This document shows positions 34,434 through 43,629 of a stretch of 64,000 nucleotides of DNA, piece after piece. The translations under genes were made by a program, and so were the position numbers. The notes under the pieces are model-generated. The model had not been told where the DNA came from and did not search any database. It saw nothing but the letters and a program-made list of their open reading frames with translations. Where the stretch lies: the NCBI GenBank assembly GCA_015060695.1, contig SUYA01000003.1, positions 62,001 through 126,000 on the forward strand. Reading direction: 5' to 3'. The first letter of the stretch is position 1. Every line of letters starts with the position of its first letter. The DNA is from Mediterranea massiliensis (GTDB lineage Bacteria > Bacteroidota > Bacteroidia > Bacteroidales > Bacteroidaceae).

Positions 34434-36782
34434 TTATTTCTTCTTGGCGGTAAAACGGCCTCTTCGCTTGGTAGTTGGTTCCTTCTCGTCTTGCAGGCGG
34501 ATTAAAGTTAAACAAGAATCCAACGTCAAATCTTGCGGTACAATTTCCTTGGGAATCTTGTAGTTCTTTCCCTTATAGGCTATGTATGGACCATATTTTC
34601 CATTCAATATTTCCAATTCCGGCTCTTCCTCAAAACGCTTTAAGTGTCTTTGAGCCTCAGTTTGTTGTTTCTCTTTTATCAGTTCTATGGCTTGATCCAA
34701 CTCTATTTCCAGCGGGTCAATCTCTTTCGGCAATGAGGTATAAGTACCGTTATAGTAGATGTAAGGCCCGAAACGTCCGGCACTGACGGTTACACTCTTT
34801 TCTTCGTATTCACCTAAGTTGCGTGGCAATTTAAAGAGTTCAAGTACCTCTTCTAAGGTAACCGTTTCAATCGACATATCTTTCTTGAGTTGGGCAAAGC
34901 GTGGCTTCTCCTTGTCTTCGGCCTTTCCTATTTGGGCAACGGGACCGAATCGGCCTATTTTTACCGACACCTGCTTGCCGGTACCCGGCTCACAACCCAA
35001 TACTCGTTCGCCGGCCTTGTGCTCATTCTTGGTTTTGATAGCCGCTTCTACCGAAGGATGGAAATCTTTGTAGAACAATTTCAGTGTATCGGTCCACTGC
35101 TCCCTTCCTTCAGCAATTTCGTCGAATTGCTTCTCTACGTTGGCCGTAAAGTTATAATCCATGATGGCGGGGAAGTACTCTGTCAAGAAATCATTGACTA
35201 CCATACCTATATCTGTGGGCAACAACTTCGATTTTTCGGCACCTGCTGTTTCGGTGCGCATAGAGTCTTGAATCTTTTCGTTTTTCAAACTCATTATGTT
35301 GTATGTACGCTCTTCTCCCGCTTTGTCTCCTTTTTCTACATATTCGCGTTGTTGGATGGTAGAAATGGTAGGAGCATAGGTTGACGGACGTCCAATGCCC
35401 AATTCCTCTAATTTATGTACCAAGCTGGCTTCAGTATATCGCAAGGGACGTTGGGTAAAACGTTCGATTGCCGTAATCTCTTGATGTTGCAACGTTTGTC
35501 CGATAGTAAGAGGCGGTAATAGACGAGCCTCTTCCTCTTGTTCGTTCTCCTCGTCGTATGATTCACGATAAACTCGCAGGAAGCCATCGAACTTTATCAC
35601 TTCGCCGGTAGCGGCAAAACTCTCTGGCGAATTACTGATGGAGATGGTTACAGTTGTTTTTTCAACTTCGGCTTCGGCCATTTGTGAAGCAATAGTACGT
35701 TTCCAAATCAAGTCATAAAGGCGTTTTTCTTGAGATGTACCCTCTATCTTTGCTTGCTCCATGTAAGTGGGGCGAATGGCTTCGTGTGCTTCTTGTGCTC
35801 CTTTGGTTTTGGTCGCAAAATTGCGTGAATGTACATATTGCTCACCCATCAGGTTGAGAATGGTTTCTTTACTGCTATGGATGGCTAAGGCTGAAAGGTT
35901 TACCGAGTCGGTACGCATATAGGTAATCTTTCCCGATTCATACAATCGTTGAGCTACCATCATGGTTTGGGCCACAGTAAATCCTAATTTGCGAGCGGCT
36001 TCTTGTTGAAGGGTAGAAGTGGTGAAGGGGGCAGCCGGAAACTTCTTCAGTGGTTTGGTAGTGATGTCACTAATGCTGAATGTAGCCTGCTTACAATCTT
36101 CCAAGAATTGTTTGGCTTCTTCCTTTGTCTTGAAACGTCGGGGCAACTCTGCTTTCAACTCCACATTTTTTCCGTCGGCATCGGGTACCACGAATGTAGC
36201 GGTTACCTTATAGGCTGCTTCAATCTTAAAGTTCTGTATTTCACGTTCACGCTCAACAATCAGTCTGACTGCCACCGATTGTACGCGCCCTGCTGATAGT
36301 GCAGGTTTGACTTTGCGCCATAGTACGGGAGATAGCTCAAAGCCTACTATACGGTCAAGGATTCGACGTGCTTGTTGTGCATCGACCAGATTGATGTCAA
36401 TGCTACGAGGCTCTTCGATTGCTTTTAGTATGGCATTCTTAGTGATTTCATGAAAAACAATGCGCTTGGTGTTTTCAGGATTTAGTTTCAATACTTCATA
36501 CAAATGCCATGCTATGGCTTCTCCTTCACGGTCTTCATCGGAAGCTAACCATACGGTTTCGGCTTTCTTGGCTTGTTCTTTTAGTTCGGAAACCAGTTTT
36601 TTCTTATCGGCCGGTATTTCATAATCGGGTTTGAAATTACCATCTACATCGATACTGAAATCTTTCTTTTTCAAATCGCGAATGTGGCCATAACTTGACA
36701 ACACTTTATAGTCTTTTCCCAAGAATTTCTCTATGGTTTTGGCTTTAGCCGGAGACTCTACTATGACAAGATTCTTTTGCAT
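34434..36782 (-). CDS. topA: DNA topoisomerase I
   Basis: A 782-residue type IA topoisomerase: TOPRIM VIVESPAKAKTIEKFLG and DEDREGEAIAWHL, catalytic Tyr288 in ITYMRTDS, and two or three C-terminal FGPY/YGPYI repeats (RFGPYIYYNGTY, KYGPYIAYKGKNY) in place of zinc fingers, then a basic tail. It relaxes negative supercoils. The start at 36782 gives the canonical N-terminus. Confidence 0.95.
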   Translation of the reverse strand: MQKNLVIVESPAKAKTIEKFLGKDYKVLSSYGHIRDLKKKDFSIDVDGNFKPDYEIPADKKKLVSELKEQAKKAETVWLASDEDREGEAIAWHLYEVLKLNPENTKRIVFHEITKNAILKAIEEPRSIDINLVDAQQARRILDRIVGFELSPVLWRKVKPALSAGRVQSVAVRLIVEREREIQNFKIEAAYKVTATFVVPDADGKNVELKAELPRRFKTKEEAKQFLEDCKQATFSISDITTKPLKKFPAAPFTTSTLQQEAARKLGFTVAQTMMVAQRLYESGKITYMRTDSVNLSALAIHSSKETILNLMGEQYVHSRNFATKTKGAQEAHEAIRPTYMEQAKIEGTSQEKRLYDLIWKRTIASQMAEAEVEKTTVTISISNSPESFAATGEVIKFDGFLRVYRESYDEENEQEEEARLLPPLTIGQTLQHQEITAIERFTQRPLRYTEASLVHKLEELGIGRPSTYAPTISTIQQREYVEKGDKAGEERTYNIMSLKNEKIQDSMRTETAGAEKSKLLPTDIGMVVNDFLTEYFPAIMDYNFTANVEKQFDEIAEGREQWTDTLKLFYKDFHPSVEAAIKTKNEHKAGERVLGCEPGTGKQVSVKIGRFGPVAQIGKAEDKEKPRFAQLKKDMSIETVTLEEVLELFKLPRNLGEYEEKSVTVSAGRFGPYIYYNGTYTSLPKEIDPLEIELDQAIELIKEKQQTEAQRHLKRFEEEPELEILNGKYGPYIAYKGKNYKIPKEIVPQDLTLDSCLTLIRLQDEKEPTTKRRGRFTAKKK

Positions 36783-36823
36783 AAAATTTATCTTATATAG
36801 GGCATATGCCCAAAAATTCGCCG

Positions 36824-36831
36824 CAAAAGTA
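36824..36831 (-). promoter_or_regulatory. -7 promoter box of topA
   Basis: The minus strand reads TACTTTTG, 41 bp before the topA ATG. Confidence 0.6.
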
Positions 36832-36854
36832 GAAAAAAAGCCAAATACCACCTT

Positions 36855-36904
36855 ATAATAAAAGGAGTTTTTCATTTTTTTATCATGAAAACCCCTTTTA
36901 TTAT
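36855..36904. terminator. Large hairpin between the envelope operon and topA
   Basis: ATAATAAAAGG (left) and CCTTTTATTAT (right) extend to a stem of about 20 bp with one mismatch and a short T-rich loop. It lies after the leftward beta-barrel gene and is probably its terminator. Confidence 0.65.
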
Positions 36905-36941
36905 GAATATTCGGCTTATAATCCCTAAGGATTTTGGCTAT

Positions 36942-38579
36942 TTAAAAATGCAAGGTGATACCTCCCATTATAGTAAGACCGGCACACGGATACCCCCAAT
37001 AATATTGGTTGGAACGGTCCAACAAGTTGGTGGCACGGGCATATATGCCAAATTTCTTTCCTATTTGATAGTGTCCTTCGGCATAGAGATTGACGTAAGC
37101 AGGGGCTTTTTCGTTGTTATGAGCCTCGTTTTTGCTTCGTCCGATGTATCTGATTCCGCCTTCTATCTGTAGAGGTTCTATAGGGTGAATCTCTATTTTA
37201 CCTTCTGCATCTATGGCCGGCATGAAGTATAAAGCAAATTTGTCTATTTGTTCCTTGACATCCCATTGGTGATACACAAGCGAACCTTGCAGAGAAACGT
37301 ATGGAGAGAAGGTTAAGGAGAGTTCGCCACCTATATAAAGGTTGTTCAAATCGCCTTGTTTCACATAAAGATTTGAAATGGCAGGTCCTCCGATTTCTGT
37401 ATCCCAGTAGTTGATAACTTCATTCTTCATTACTTGATAGCCACCGAAGAGATGTATGCCAAAGGTGTTGTCTGCCGTCAGACGAAAACCGGCAGAAGCA
37501 TTCAGTTGTTCGTAACCCGGTAGGAAGGCATGATTTATCCAATTATAGGGAGAAAGGGCTTCCAAACGACGGAAGTCGTTCAGACGATGGCCGCCGGTGG
37601 CTTGTAGGTAGAGGTGGCTTTTTCGGCTGGTGGCATATTGCACCAATATATCTGGGGCAGCATTGAATTGCTCGATGGCATCGTGGCCGAAAGCTAAGTC
37701 AATATGTGCACCCAAACGCACTTTCCATATTTCGTTTTCAAAACGGTAATAGGGATTTAACCCAATGGTAGTATAACTGAATTTATATTCTTCTTCGTCG
37801 CGATAGTCGGGCTTTACTCCATAATTATTGAATACATTGTTCATTTGCATGGCCAATCCTATGGTTGAATGCTCCTTGAGTGGCGCAAATACATCGGCTT
37901 TGGTGCGTAGAATGCTCTCTTTCAATGATGCTTCGTGGCGATTATAAGCCCGGTTGTAAAGCAATAAATTGGTTTCGGCTTTGAACTGTACGGGCATATC
38001 GGTATCGGTAGAAGAGAGGCCGATATGTACATCGCCCGAATTGTAACGTTGACGGCCGTAAAGCAGATTGAAGTTGCTGAGGCCGAAGTGGCCTGCTGCG
38101 TTGAAATCAACCTTCTTGAAGGCATGCGAGTAGTTGATGCCTGCATTTGTGCGATAGTAATACAGGGGTTGCCAATCCATGCCATCTACATCGAGTGTTA
38201 ATCCAAATCTGTCTTTATTAGAAGGGCTGAATAGATAGTTTCCATAGATGTCCAGACTTCCATTGTTGCCATAACCAAACCGCAAATAACCGGGATTTGA
38301 CTTGGCTTGTACTTCTTTTCCGGTGTAATTGGGCATAATGCCGGCAGGTATCTGGTGAATAGGTAATAAGTTAGCATCATACTCTACCTGACGTGCGTTG
38401 GCAATAGGAGTTTCCACTTTGGGTACAACATTAATTTTCTGTGCCTCACCTATAATAGGATTATACTCTTGTTCTACCACAACGGTGCGTGCCAAGGTGG
38501 TGTCTGGTAATTGTTGTTGTGCCATGACGCTTGTTGCGATCAAGGAAATTCCCAATAAAATATATAGTTTCTTTTTCAT
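36942..38579 (-). CDS. Outer-membrane beta-barrel protein of unknown function
   Basis: A 545-residue protein with a signal peptide (MKKKLYILLGISLIATSVMAQ), a short linker rich in Val and Pro, then repeated amphipathic strands (LRFGYGNNGSLDIYGNYLF and similar) ending in LTIMGGITLHF, a C-terminal Phe signature for BAM. It lacks the plug of a TonB receptor. Follows the TPR lipid/periplasmic gene by 17 bp, so the two probably work together at the envelope. Ligand or cargo unknown. Confidence 0.75.
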   Translation of the reverse strand: MKKKLYILLGISLIATSVMAQQQLPDTTLARTVVVEQEYNPIIGEAQKINVVPKVETPIANARQVEYDANLLPIHQIPAGIMPNYTGKEVQAKSNPGYLRFGYGNNGSLDIYGNYLFSPSNKDRFGLTLDVDGMDWQPLYYYRTNAGINYSHAFKKVDFNAAGHFGLSNFNLLYGRQRYNSGDVHIGLSSTDTDMPVQFKAETNLLLYNRAYNRHEASLKESILRTKADVFAPLKEHSTIGLAMQMNNVFNNYGVKPDYRDEEEYKFSYTTIGLNPYYRFENEIWKVRLGAHIDLAFGHDAIEQFNAAPDILVQYATSRKSHLYLQATGGHRLNDFRRLEALSPYNWINHAFLPGYEQLNASAGFRLTADNTFGIHLFGGYQVMKNEVINYWDTEIGGPAISNLYVKQGDLNNLYIGGELSLTFSPYVSLQGSLVYHQWDVKEQIDKFALYFMPAIDAEGKIEIHPIEPLQIEGGIRYIGRSKNEAHNNEKAPAYVNLYAEGHYQIGKKFGIYARATNLLDRSNQYYWGYPCAGLTIMGGITLHF

Positions 38580-38596
38580 GATTCAATCCTCCAGTC

Positions 38597-41500
38597 TCAA
38601 TTATCTAATTGTTTCAATCGTTCTTCAATCATGCCTGCTATGTCATCGTTGGCTTGGTAGTTTTGTTGCAAAGATAACAGGTATTGGCGTGCATCAAGTT
38701 TCTTGTCTGTGGCGATATAAACATCGCTTAGCAAAATAAATGTCCTTGCCAACCAATAGGCATGTGGCGTGCTTTGTTCAATGAATCCGATAGCTTCAGA
38801 TTCGGCTGTTGCATAGTTACCTTGGTTATAGAATTGTTGTGCAATTAGGTATTTGGCTTCTGCTCCGTAAATAGTTCGAGTGTCGTTGGCTAATAGTTTT
38901 AGGTCATTTATTGCCTTTTCATCGGCTTTTTCTATCAGATAGGCTTTGCCGCGACAGTAAAGAGCTTCGTTTTTCAACTCTGGCGAGAGTTTGGTGTCGT
39001 TCAATAATGTGGTAGCAGCTGTAATAATTTCCGGGCAATCATTCAGCATGGTTGCACTGCGCAAGATACCTAATGTGCCCAAATTTCGTCGTTCGGTTGT
39101 AGAGGCTTTGGCTTGCAGTTGTTTGTAATCCTTCATGGCCTCGGCATAATTTTTACGCTTATACAGGATTTCGCTATGCATTAATAGGGCTTCTTCCGAG
39201 TAAGGAGTATTAGGATAGTCCAGTAAATATGTGGTATGTGTCATTACAGCTTCTTCGTCACCTTTTTCCTTGGCTAAGGTAGCTAAGTAATAGTGGGCAT
39301 TTAAGCTGAATGCACCTTGTGGATAGCTTTGAAGATAGCGTTGAAAACTACTCTTGGCATTCTCTTTTTCTCCTTTCATATATACTTTTTCAGCGGCTAT
39401 GTAAGTGAGTGAGTCTTGTTCAGTGACCTCAAACCTTACGTTGCCCGGCATTTGTGCAATTAAGGTGGCATACTCTTCTACTCGGTTGGCATCTACGTAG
39501 ATAGATTTTAAATCGCGTATGGCTAATCGTGCCTCTTCACTTCCAGGATAATTGGTTATTACTTGTTTATAGGCAGTAATGGCACGATCGTAATCTTCGT
39601 TTTGATAATATAGCATACCTATTTCGGTGGCTGCTTTGCGTGCCAGTGGGTTTTCGGGGTGTTGTTTTAATAGGTTGCTGAAGGTTTCTATAGCTTCATT
39701 GTTTTGTCCATTTTGTACTTGCGAGCGTCCTTTTTCATACAAGGCGTTGATGGCATAGGGTGAATGGGGGTATTTTTCTGACAATTGATTTAATAGTGTG
39801 ACTTTACCGGCATAGTCTTTCTGTAATCCGGCTACTAAAGCCAATTGATAATAGGCATAGTCACCGGTAGCTGTACCTTGTTCTTCGGCTTTGATGTAGT
39901 ACGATTTTGCTTCGTTGAATTGACGATGATTTAAATAACAGTCTCCGATACGGTTATAGGCATCGGCCCTCAGGTTCGTGTTGGATTCTTTTTCATTTCT
40001 CAAGAAGGATAAAAAATATTCCCTTGCCTGAGAAAATTTCTGTTCACGGAAAAAGATGTATCCTATGCTATAATTGGAGAGGGCATACATCTGTGTGTTT
40101 CGATTAGGTGTCAGTTGTTGATAGCTCTGTAAGTCGCGAACGGCATCGTTTGGTCTATTTAAACGGTAATAAGCCTCTCCTCGCCAATAGAGGGCATCTG
40201 CTTTTGCCTGCCTATTGTAATTGCCTAAAGCAATGCTTTGTGAAAAACGTTCGATGGCTTGTGTAAATAGTGCATTCGTGAAGTCTTGTGTACCCAGTTG
40301 GAAAAGAATCTTTTGTTTGGCTTCTAAAATAGAGGAACTGGGGTGCGTAATGCGTTCGATGGATTGTAACGCAGCTTCATAGCTACGGGTATTCATATAG
40401 ACATCGACGAGATAGCTGCTGACTTTATCAATATATTGTGATTGAGGAAATTCATTGAGAAACTTTTCGAAAACAGTTACTGATTGTCCGAAAGCTGAGT
40501 AGGCGGTTTCGTGAATGCAAAGGGCATAATTGTAGGCTGCCTGTTCTTTTACTTTACGATTGGCATCCGAAGCGGCTGCTTGTTCAAAAGCCATGCGTGC
40601 TTTGGTTTTATCGGCCAGTTTTAAGTAAGCGAGTCCGCTATGCAGGTAGGCATTTTGTGTTAAAGCATCATCTACTTTTGTTACCTCTGCTAAATACGTG
40701 GGTACTTCGCTGAAAACTCCACAATGGTAGCAAGAAAGTCCTAACATATAGAAGGCATCGCGTCGCAGGGTAGTCTCCTTGCTTGTTTCTACATATTTCT
40801 TGAAGGCGTTCATGGCTTTTGCATAGTTGCCACGGTGGTAATCGGTTGTACCTAACACACGTTGCATTTCTGCGCTATGTGTTTGATTTCCGAAGTGTGT
40901 AAGATAATCATTTGCCACGATTTCGGCTTTTTCAAACTGTTGTTGTTGCAAATAGATTTCTGCTATATAGTATGGTGTAAGGGATTTATATTTCTTCTCA
41001 TTTTGTAAGGTAAGAAATCCCTTTAATGCTTCATCGTAACGGTTTTGTGTATAGCGGATGTAAGAGAGGTAATAAGTACAATCTGCTTCATAACGAGGGG
41101 TGGTGGTACGTAAAGTTTCCAACCATATAGCAGCATTTTGCAACTCTCCTATCTGCAAATAGCTGATGGCCATGCGATATATTATGTCCTCACGATCGGT
41201 TTTTGATAATTTTTCCAAGTTAATGTCGGTCATTACCTCCAAAACACTTTCGTAATTATCTTCAAAGAAGTAGGCTGAGGCAATCAATGCTTTTATACGT
41301 TCCTCAAAAGGTGTTTCGGGATATTGAGCCAGATGCTGTTGTAATATATCTATGCAATTTTTGTTTTGAAGTTCATATTCCACACAAGCCAGCATATAAG
41401 AAGCTTCCATACGGGAAGTCTTGTTTTCAACAGTTGCTGGTACTTGTTGTAGATAATCTTTCAAAGGTTTTAGTACCGCTGTATATGCCTTTTGTTCAAA

Positions 41501-41623
41501 TAATAGTTTGCTCTCCTTGAATAAATCTTCTGTTGGAGTAGTTTGTGTTACTGTTTGTGCCGAAGTAAGCAGAGGCAAACAGCAAAGCATCAAACCTAAT
41601 CTTCGAAATAGTTTCTGTTTCAT
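38597..41623 (-). CDS. Large tetratricopeptide-repeat envelope protein
   Basis: A 1008-residue protein with a signal peptide (ending near LLTSAQ) and about 20 TPR-like helical pairs along its length (for example AYNRIGDCYLNHRQFNEAKSYY, AIETFSNLLKQHPENPLARK). TPRs mediate protein-protein contacts; the position between a Nudix gene and a beta-barrel gene suggests a periplasmic scaffold. The reading frame is continuous. Exact function unknown. Confidence 0.85.
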   Translation of the reverse strand: MKQKLFRRLGLMLCCLPLLTSAQTVTQTTPTEDLFKESKLLFEQKAYTAVLKPLKDYLQQVPATVENKTSRMEASYMLACVEYELQNKNCIDILQQHLAQYPETPFEERIKALIASAYFFEDNYESVLEVMTDINLEKLSKTDREDIIYRMAISYLQIGELQNAAIWLETLRTTTPRYEADCTYYLSYIRYTQNRYDEALKGFLTLQNEKKYKSLTPYYIAEIYLQQQQFEKAEIVANDYLTHFGNQTHSAEMQRVLGTTDYHRGNYAKAMNAFKKYVETSKETTLRRDAFYMLGLSCYHCGVFSEVPTYLAEVTKVDDALTQNAYLHSGLAYLKLADKTKARMAFEQAAASDANRKVKEQAAYNYALCIHETAYSAFGQSVTVFEKFLNEFPQSQYIDKVSSYLVDVYMNTRSYEAALQSIERITHPSSSILEAKQKILFQLGTQDFTNALFTQAIERFSQSIALGNYNRQAKADALYWRGEAYYRLNRPNDAVRDLQSYQQLTPNRNTQMYALSNYSIGYIFFREQKFSQAREYFLSFLRNEKESNTNLRADAYNRIGDCYLNHRQFNEAKSYYIKAEEQGTATGDYAYYQLALVAGLQKDYAGKVTLLNQLSEKYPHSPYAINALYEKGRSQVQNGQNNEAIETFSNLLKQHPENPLARKAATEIGMLYYQNEDYDRAITAYKQVITNYPGSEEARLAIRDLKSIYVDANRVEEYATLIAQMPGNVRFEVTEQDSLTYIAAEKVYMKGEKENAKSSFQRYLQSYPQGAFSLNAHYYLATLAKEKGDEEAVMTHTTYLLDYPNTPYSEEALLMHSEILYKRKNYAEAMKDYKQLQAKASTTERRNLGTLGILRSATMLNDCPEIITAATTLLNDTKLSPELKNEALYCRGKAYLIEKADEKAINDLKLLANDTRTIYGAEAKYLIAQQFYNQGNYATAESEAIGFIEQSTPHAYWLARTFILLSDVYIATDKKLDARQYLLSLQQNYQANDDIAGMIEERLKQLDN

Positions 41624-41634
41624 TATCTTTTTTG

Positions 41635-42168
41635 TTATATGTGTTTTCTCTGTTCTTTCAAGAATCGTATTACTCCTTGGCGAACGGAATCTAATCCGAA
41701 TTCTTCAGGACGAATGGCTGGCAACGGTAAGAAGAATAGTTCGGCTGCATCGTCCATAGCTTGGAATGAATGTGTATCTTTTACCGTACAGCAAAAGAAC
41801 ATATCGAGTGTATGTACAGTGAAGCCCGAATATAGATAGCGGTTGGGTAATGAAAAAAGGTATTCTACTTTTTCTACTTTTAATCCCGTTTCTTCCAGTA
41901 CCTCTCTTGCCACTCCTTCTTCAGCAGTTTCGCCCATATCGATAAATCCTCCGGGTAAATCGAGGGTGTTTTTAGCCGGTTCTTTAGCCCGACGGCACAC
42001 AAGTAGCTCGTTCTGTTCATTTAATATGAAAGCTACCGTTGCGGCTGCTGAATTGAAATAATAGGTAAAGCCGCACGTACAGCATTGTTTTGACTTAAAA
42101 TTGTGTTCTTCAAATTGCCCCGAACCACATTCGGGGCAATATTTGAATTGAGATAATGGATGACTCAT
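41635..42168 (-). CDS. Nudix hydrolase with zinc ribbon
   Basis: A 177-residue protein with an N-terminal CPEC...CCTC zinc ribbon (NADH-pyrophosphatase-type) and a full Nudix box GGFIDMGETAEEGVAREVLEETG (written here by its ends: GGFIDMGE and REVLEETG). It hydrolyses a nucleoside diphosphate derivative in the cytoplasm; NADH is possible. It starts 2 bp after pepP and precedes the TPR gene by 11 bp. Confidence 0.88.
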   Translation of the reverse strand: MSHPLSQFKYCPECGSGQFEEHNFKSKQCCTCGFTYYFNSAAATVAFILNEQNELLVCRRAKEPAKNTLDLPGGFIDMGETAEEGVAREVLEETGLKVEKVEYLFSLPNRYLYSGFTVHTLDMFFCCTVKDTHSFQAMDDAAELFFLPLPAIRPEEFGLDSVRQGVIRFLKEQRKHI

Positions 42169-42170
42169 AT

Positions 42171-43544
42171 TTATCGTAAAGCTTCAACTTCTTCGGGAGT
42201 CAATGGAATTTTTTTACCCAACAAGCGGGCACCATTTTCGGTGATGAGATAGTCCTCTTCATTACGTATGCCGCCAAAGTTGCGCCATTCATCCAACTTG
42301 TCATAACAAATAAAGTCGGTAAATTTGCCTTGGCTCTTCCATAAATCAATCAATTCGGGAATAAAGTAGATACCTGGTTCGATGGTTAATACAAATCCTG
42401 GTTCTAATGGAGCACCGAGTCGAAGGCTTTTACGTCCGAATTGAGTACTCTTAGGTTGACCGTTGTATCCTACCCATACTTCACCCAAATTTTCCATATC
42501 GTGTACATCGAGTCCCATCATATGTCCCAATCCACATGGATAGAACATGGCATGTGCACCTTCGCGAACAGCATCGTCGGCATTACCTTTCATCAATCCC
42601 AACCCTTTCATGCCTTCTACCATCACTTTGGCTGAAAGGTCGTAAATGTCAACAAAGGGTACACCCGGCCGTAAAGCATTGACAGCAGCTCGATGCATTT
42701 CGTTTTGCAGTTGGTAGATAATGCGTTGGCGTTCAGTAAAGGTTTTGTCGGCTGGCACTGTTGATGACATGTCGCCACAATAGCCACTTTCGACTTCGGC
42801 ACCGGCATCAATCAAGAACAAATCACCCGATTTGATTTGATTACCATGATAGTGGTTATGCAAGGTTTGTCCGTTTATGGTGGCTATGATAGGGAAACTC
42901 AATTCACAATTTTGTTCCATGGCCACTCGTTGTATTTCGGCCGTTACCTGATATTCGAACATACCGGGACGTATGCATTTCATAGCAGCAATATGCATAT
43001 CTGCCGTTACGTTGCAGGCGCGTTCAATTTCAATGATTTCTTCTTCAGTTTTGTAATTACGTTGAGCTACTACCGCACGGATGAATGGAACTGAAGCGAC
43101 TTGATTAGTGGGCAATATGCCCAACAGATTCATCAATTTAATGCGGTGTTCGCTTCGATAAGGAGGCAGGTAATGGATGGTGCGGCCTTGTTGTTGTGCC
43201 TTTTGCAAATAGGCTGCTAAGTTTATGGATGGAGATACCTCTTTGATGCCAACTGTTGCGGCTTTCTCAGTCAATGTAGGTTGTGTACCCATCCAAACTA
43301 TATGGTCGATAGATAGTTCATCACCGAAAATTATTTCGCGTCCCTCGTCTATATCAATCACTGCGCATAGGCCGGCTGCACTTATGCCAAAATAATAAAG
43401 AAAAGTAGAGTCTTGGCGATAACGGAAAGCGTTGTCTTCATAATTTAATCCTTGTTCGTCGTTGCCTAAAAAGAGCAACAAGCCGCTACCCATCGCTTTG
43501 CGGAGTTGTGTGCGGCGTTGTACATAGGTTTCTTTTGTGAACAT
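42171..43544 (-). CDS. pepP: Xaa-Pro aminopeptidase (aminopeptidase P family)
   Basis: A 457-residue M24B peptidase: N-terminal creatinase-like domain (FLGNDEQGLNYEDNAFRYRQ region) and a pita-bread catalytic domain with metal ligands in LFLIDAGAEVESGYCGDMS, GLGHMMGLDVHDMEN and EPGIYFIPEL. It releases N-terminal residues before proline. The start at 43544 follows a promoter box by 26 bp and gives the family N-terminus. Divergent from rpoN. Confidence 0.9.
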   Translation of the reverse strand: MFTKETYVQRRTQLRKAMGSGLLLFLGNDEQGLNYEDNAFRYRQDSTFLYYFGISAAGLCAVIDIDEGREIIFGDELSIDHIVWMGTQPTLTEKAATVGIKEVSPSINLAAYLQKAQQQGRTIHYLPPYRSEHRIKLMNLLGILPTNQVASVPFIRAVVAQRNYKTEEEIIEIERACNVTADMHIAAMKCIRPGMFEYQVTAEIQRVAMEQNCELSFPIIATINGQTLHNHYHGNQIKSGDLFLIDAGAEVESGYCGDMSSTVPADKTFTERQRIIYQLQNEMHRAAVNALRPGVPFVDIYDLSAKVMVEGMKGLGLMKGNADDAVREGAHAMFYPCGLGHMMGLDVHDMENLGEVWVGYNGQPKSTQFGRKSLRLGAPLEPGFVLTIEPGIYFIPELIDLWKSQGKFTDFICYDKLDEWRNFGGIRNEEDYLITENGARLLGKKIPLTPEEVEALR

Positions 43545-43570
43545 AATGGTAATGGTTTTAAGATTTTGGG

Positions 43571-43578
43571 CAAATATA
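43571..43578 (-). promoter_or_regulatory. -7 promoter box of pepP
   Basis: The minus strand reads TATATTTG (TAnnTTTG). Confidence 0.55.
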
Positions 43579-43601
43579 GCACAAAGTCTCGAACTATTCA
43601 C

Positions 43602-43609
43602 TATTTTTG
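43602..43609 (+). promoter_or_regulatory. -7 promoter box of rpoN
   Basis: TATTTTTG, 20 bp before the rpoN ATG at 43630. Confidence 0.55.
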
Positions 43610-43629
43610 CACCATAAATGCAATAACAC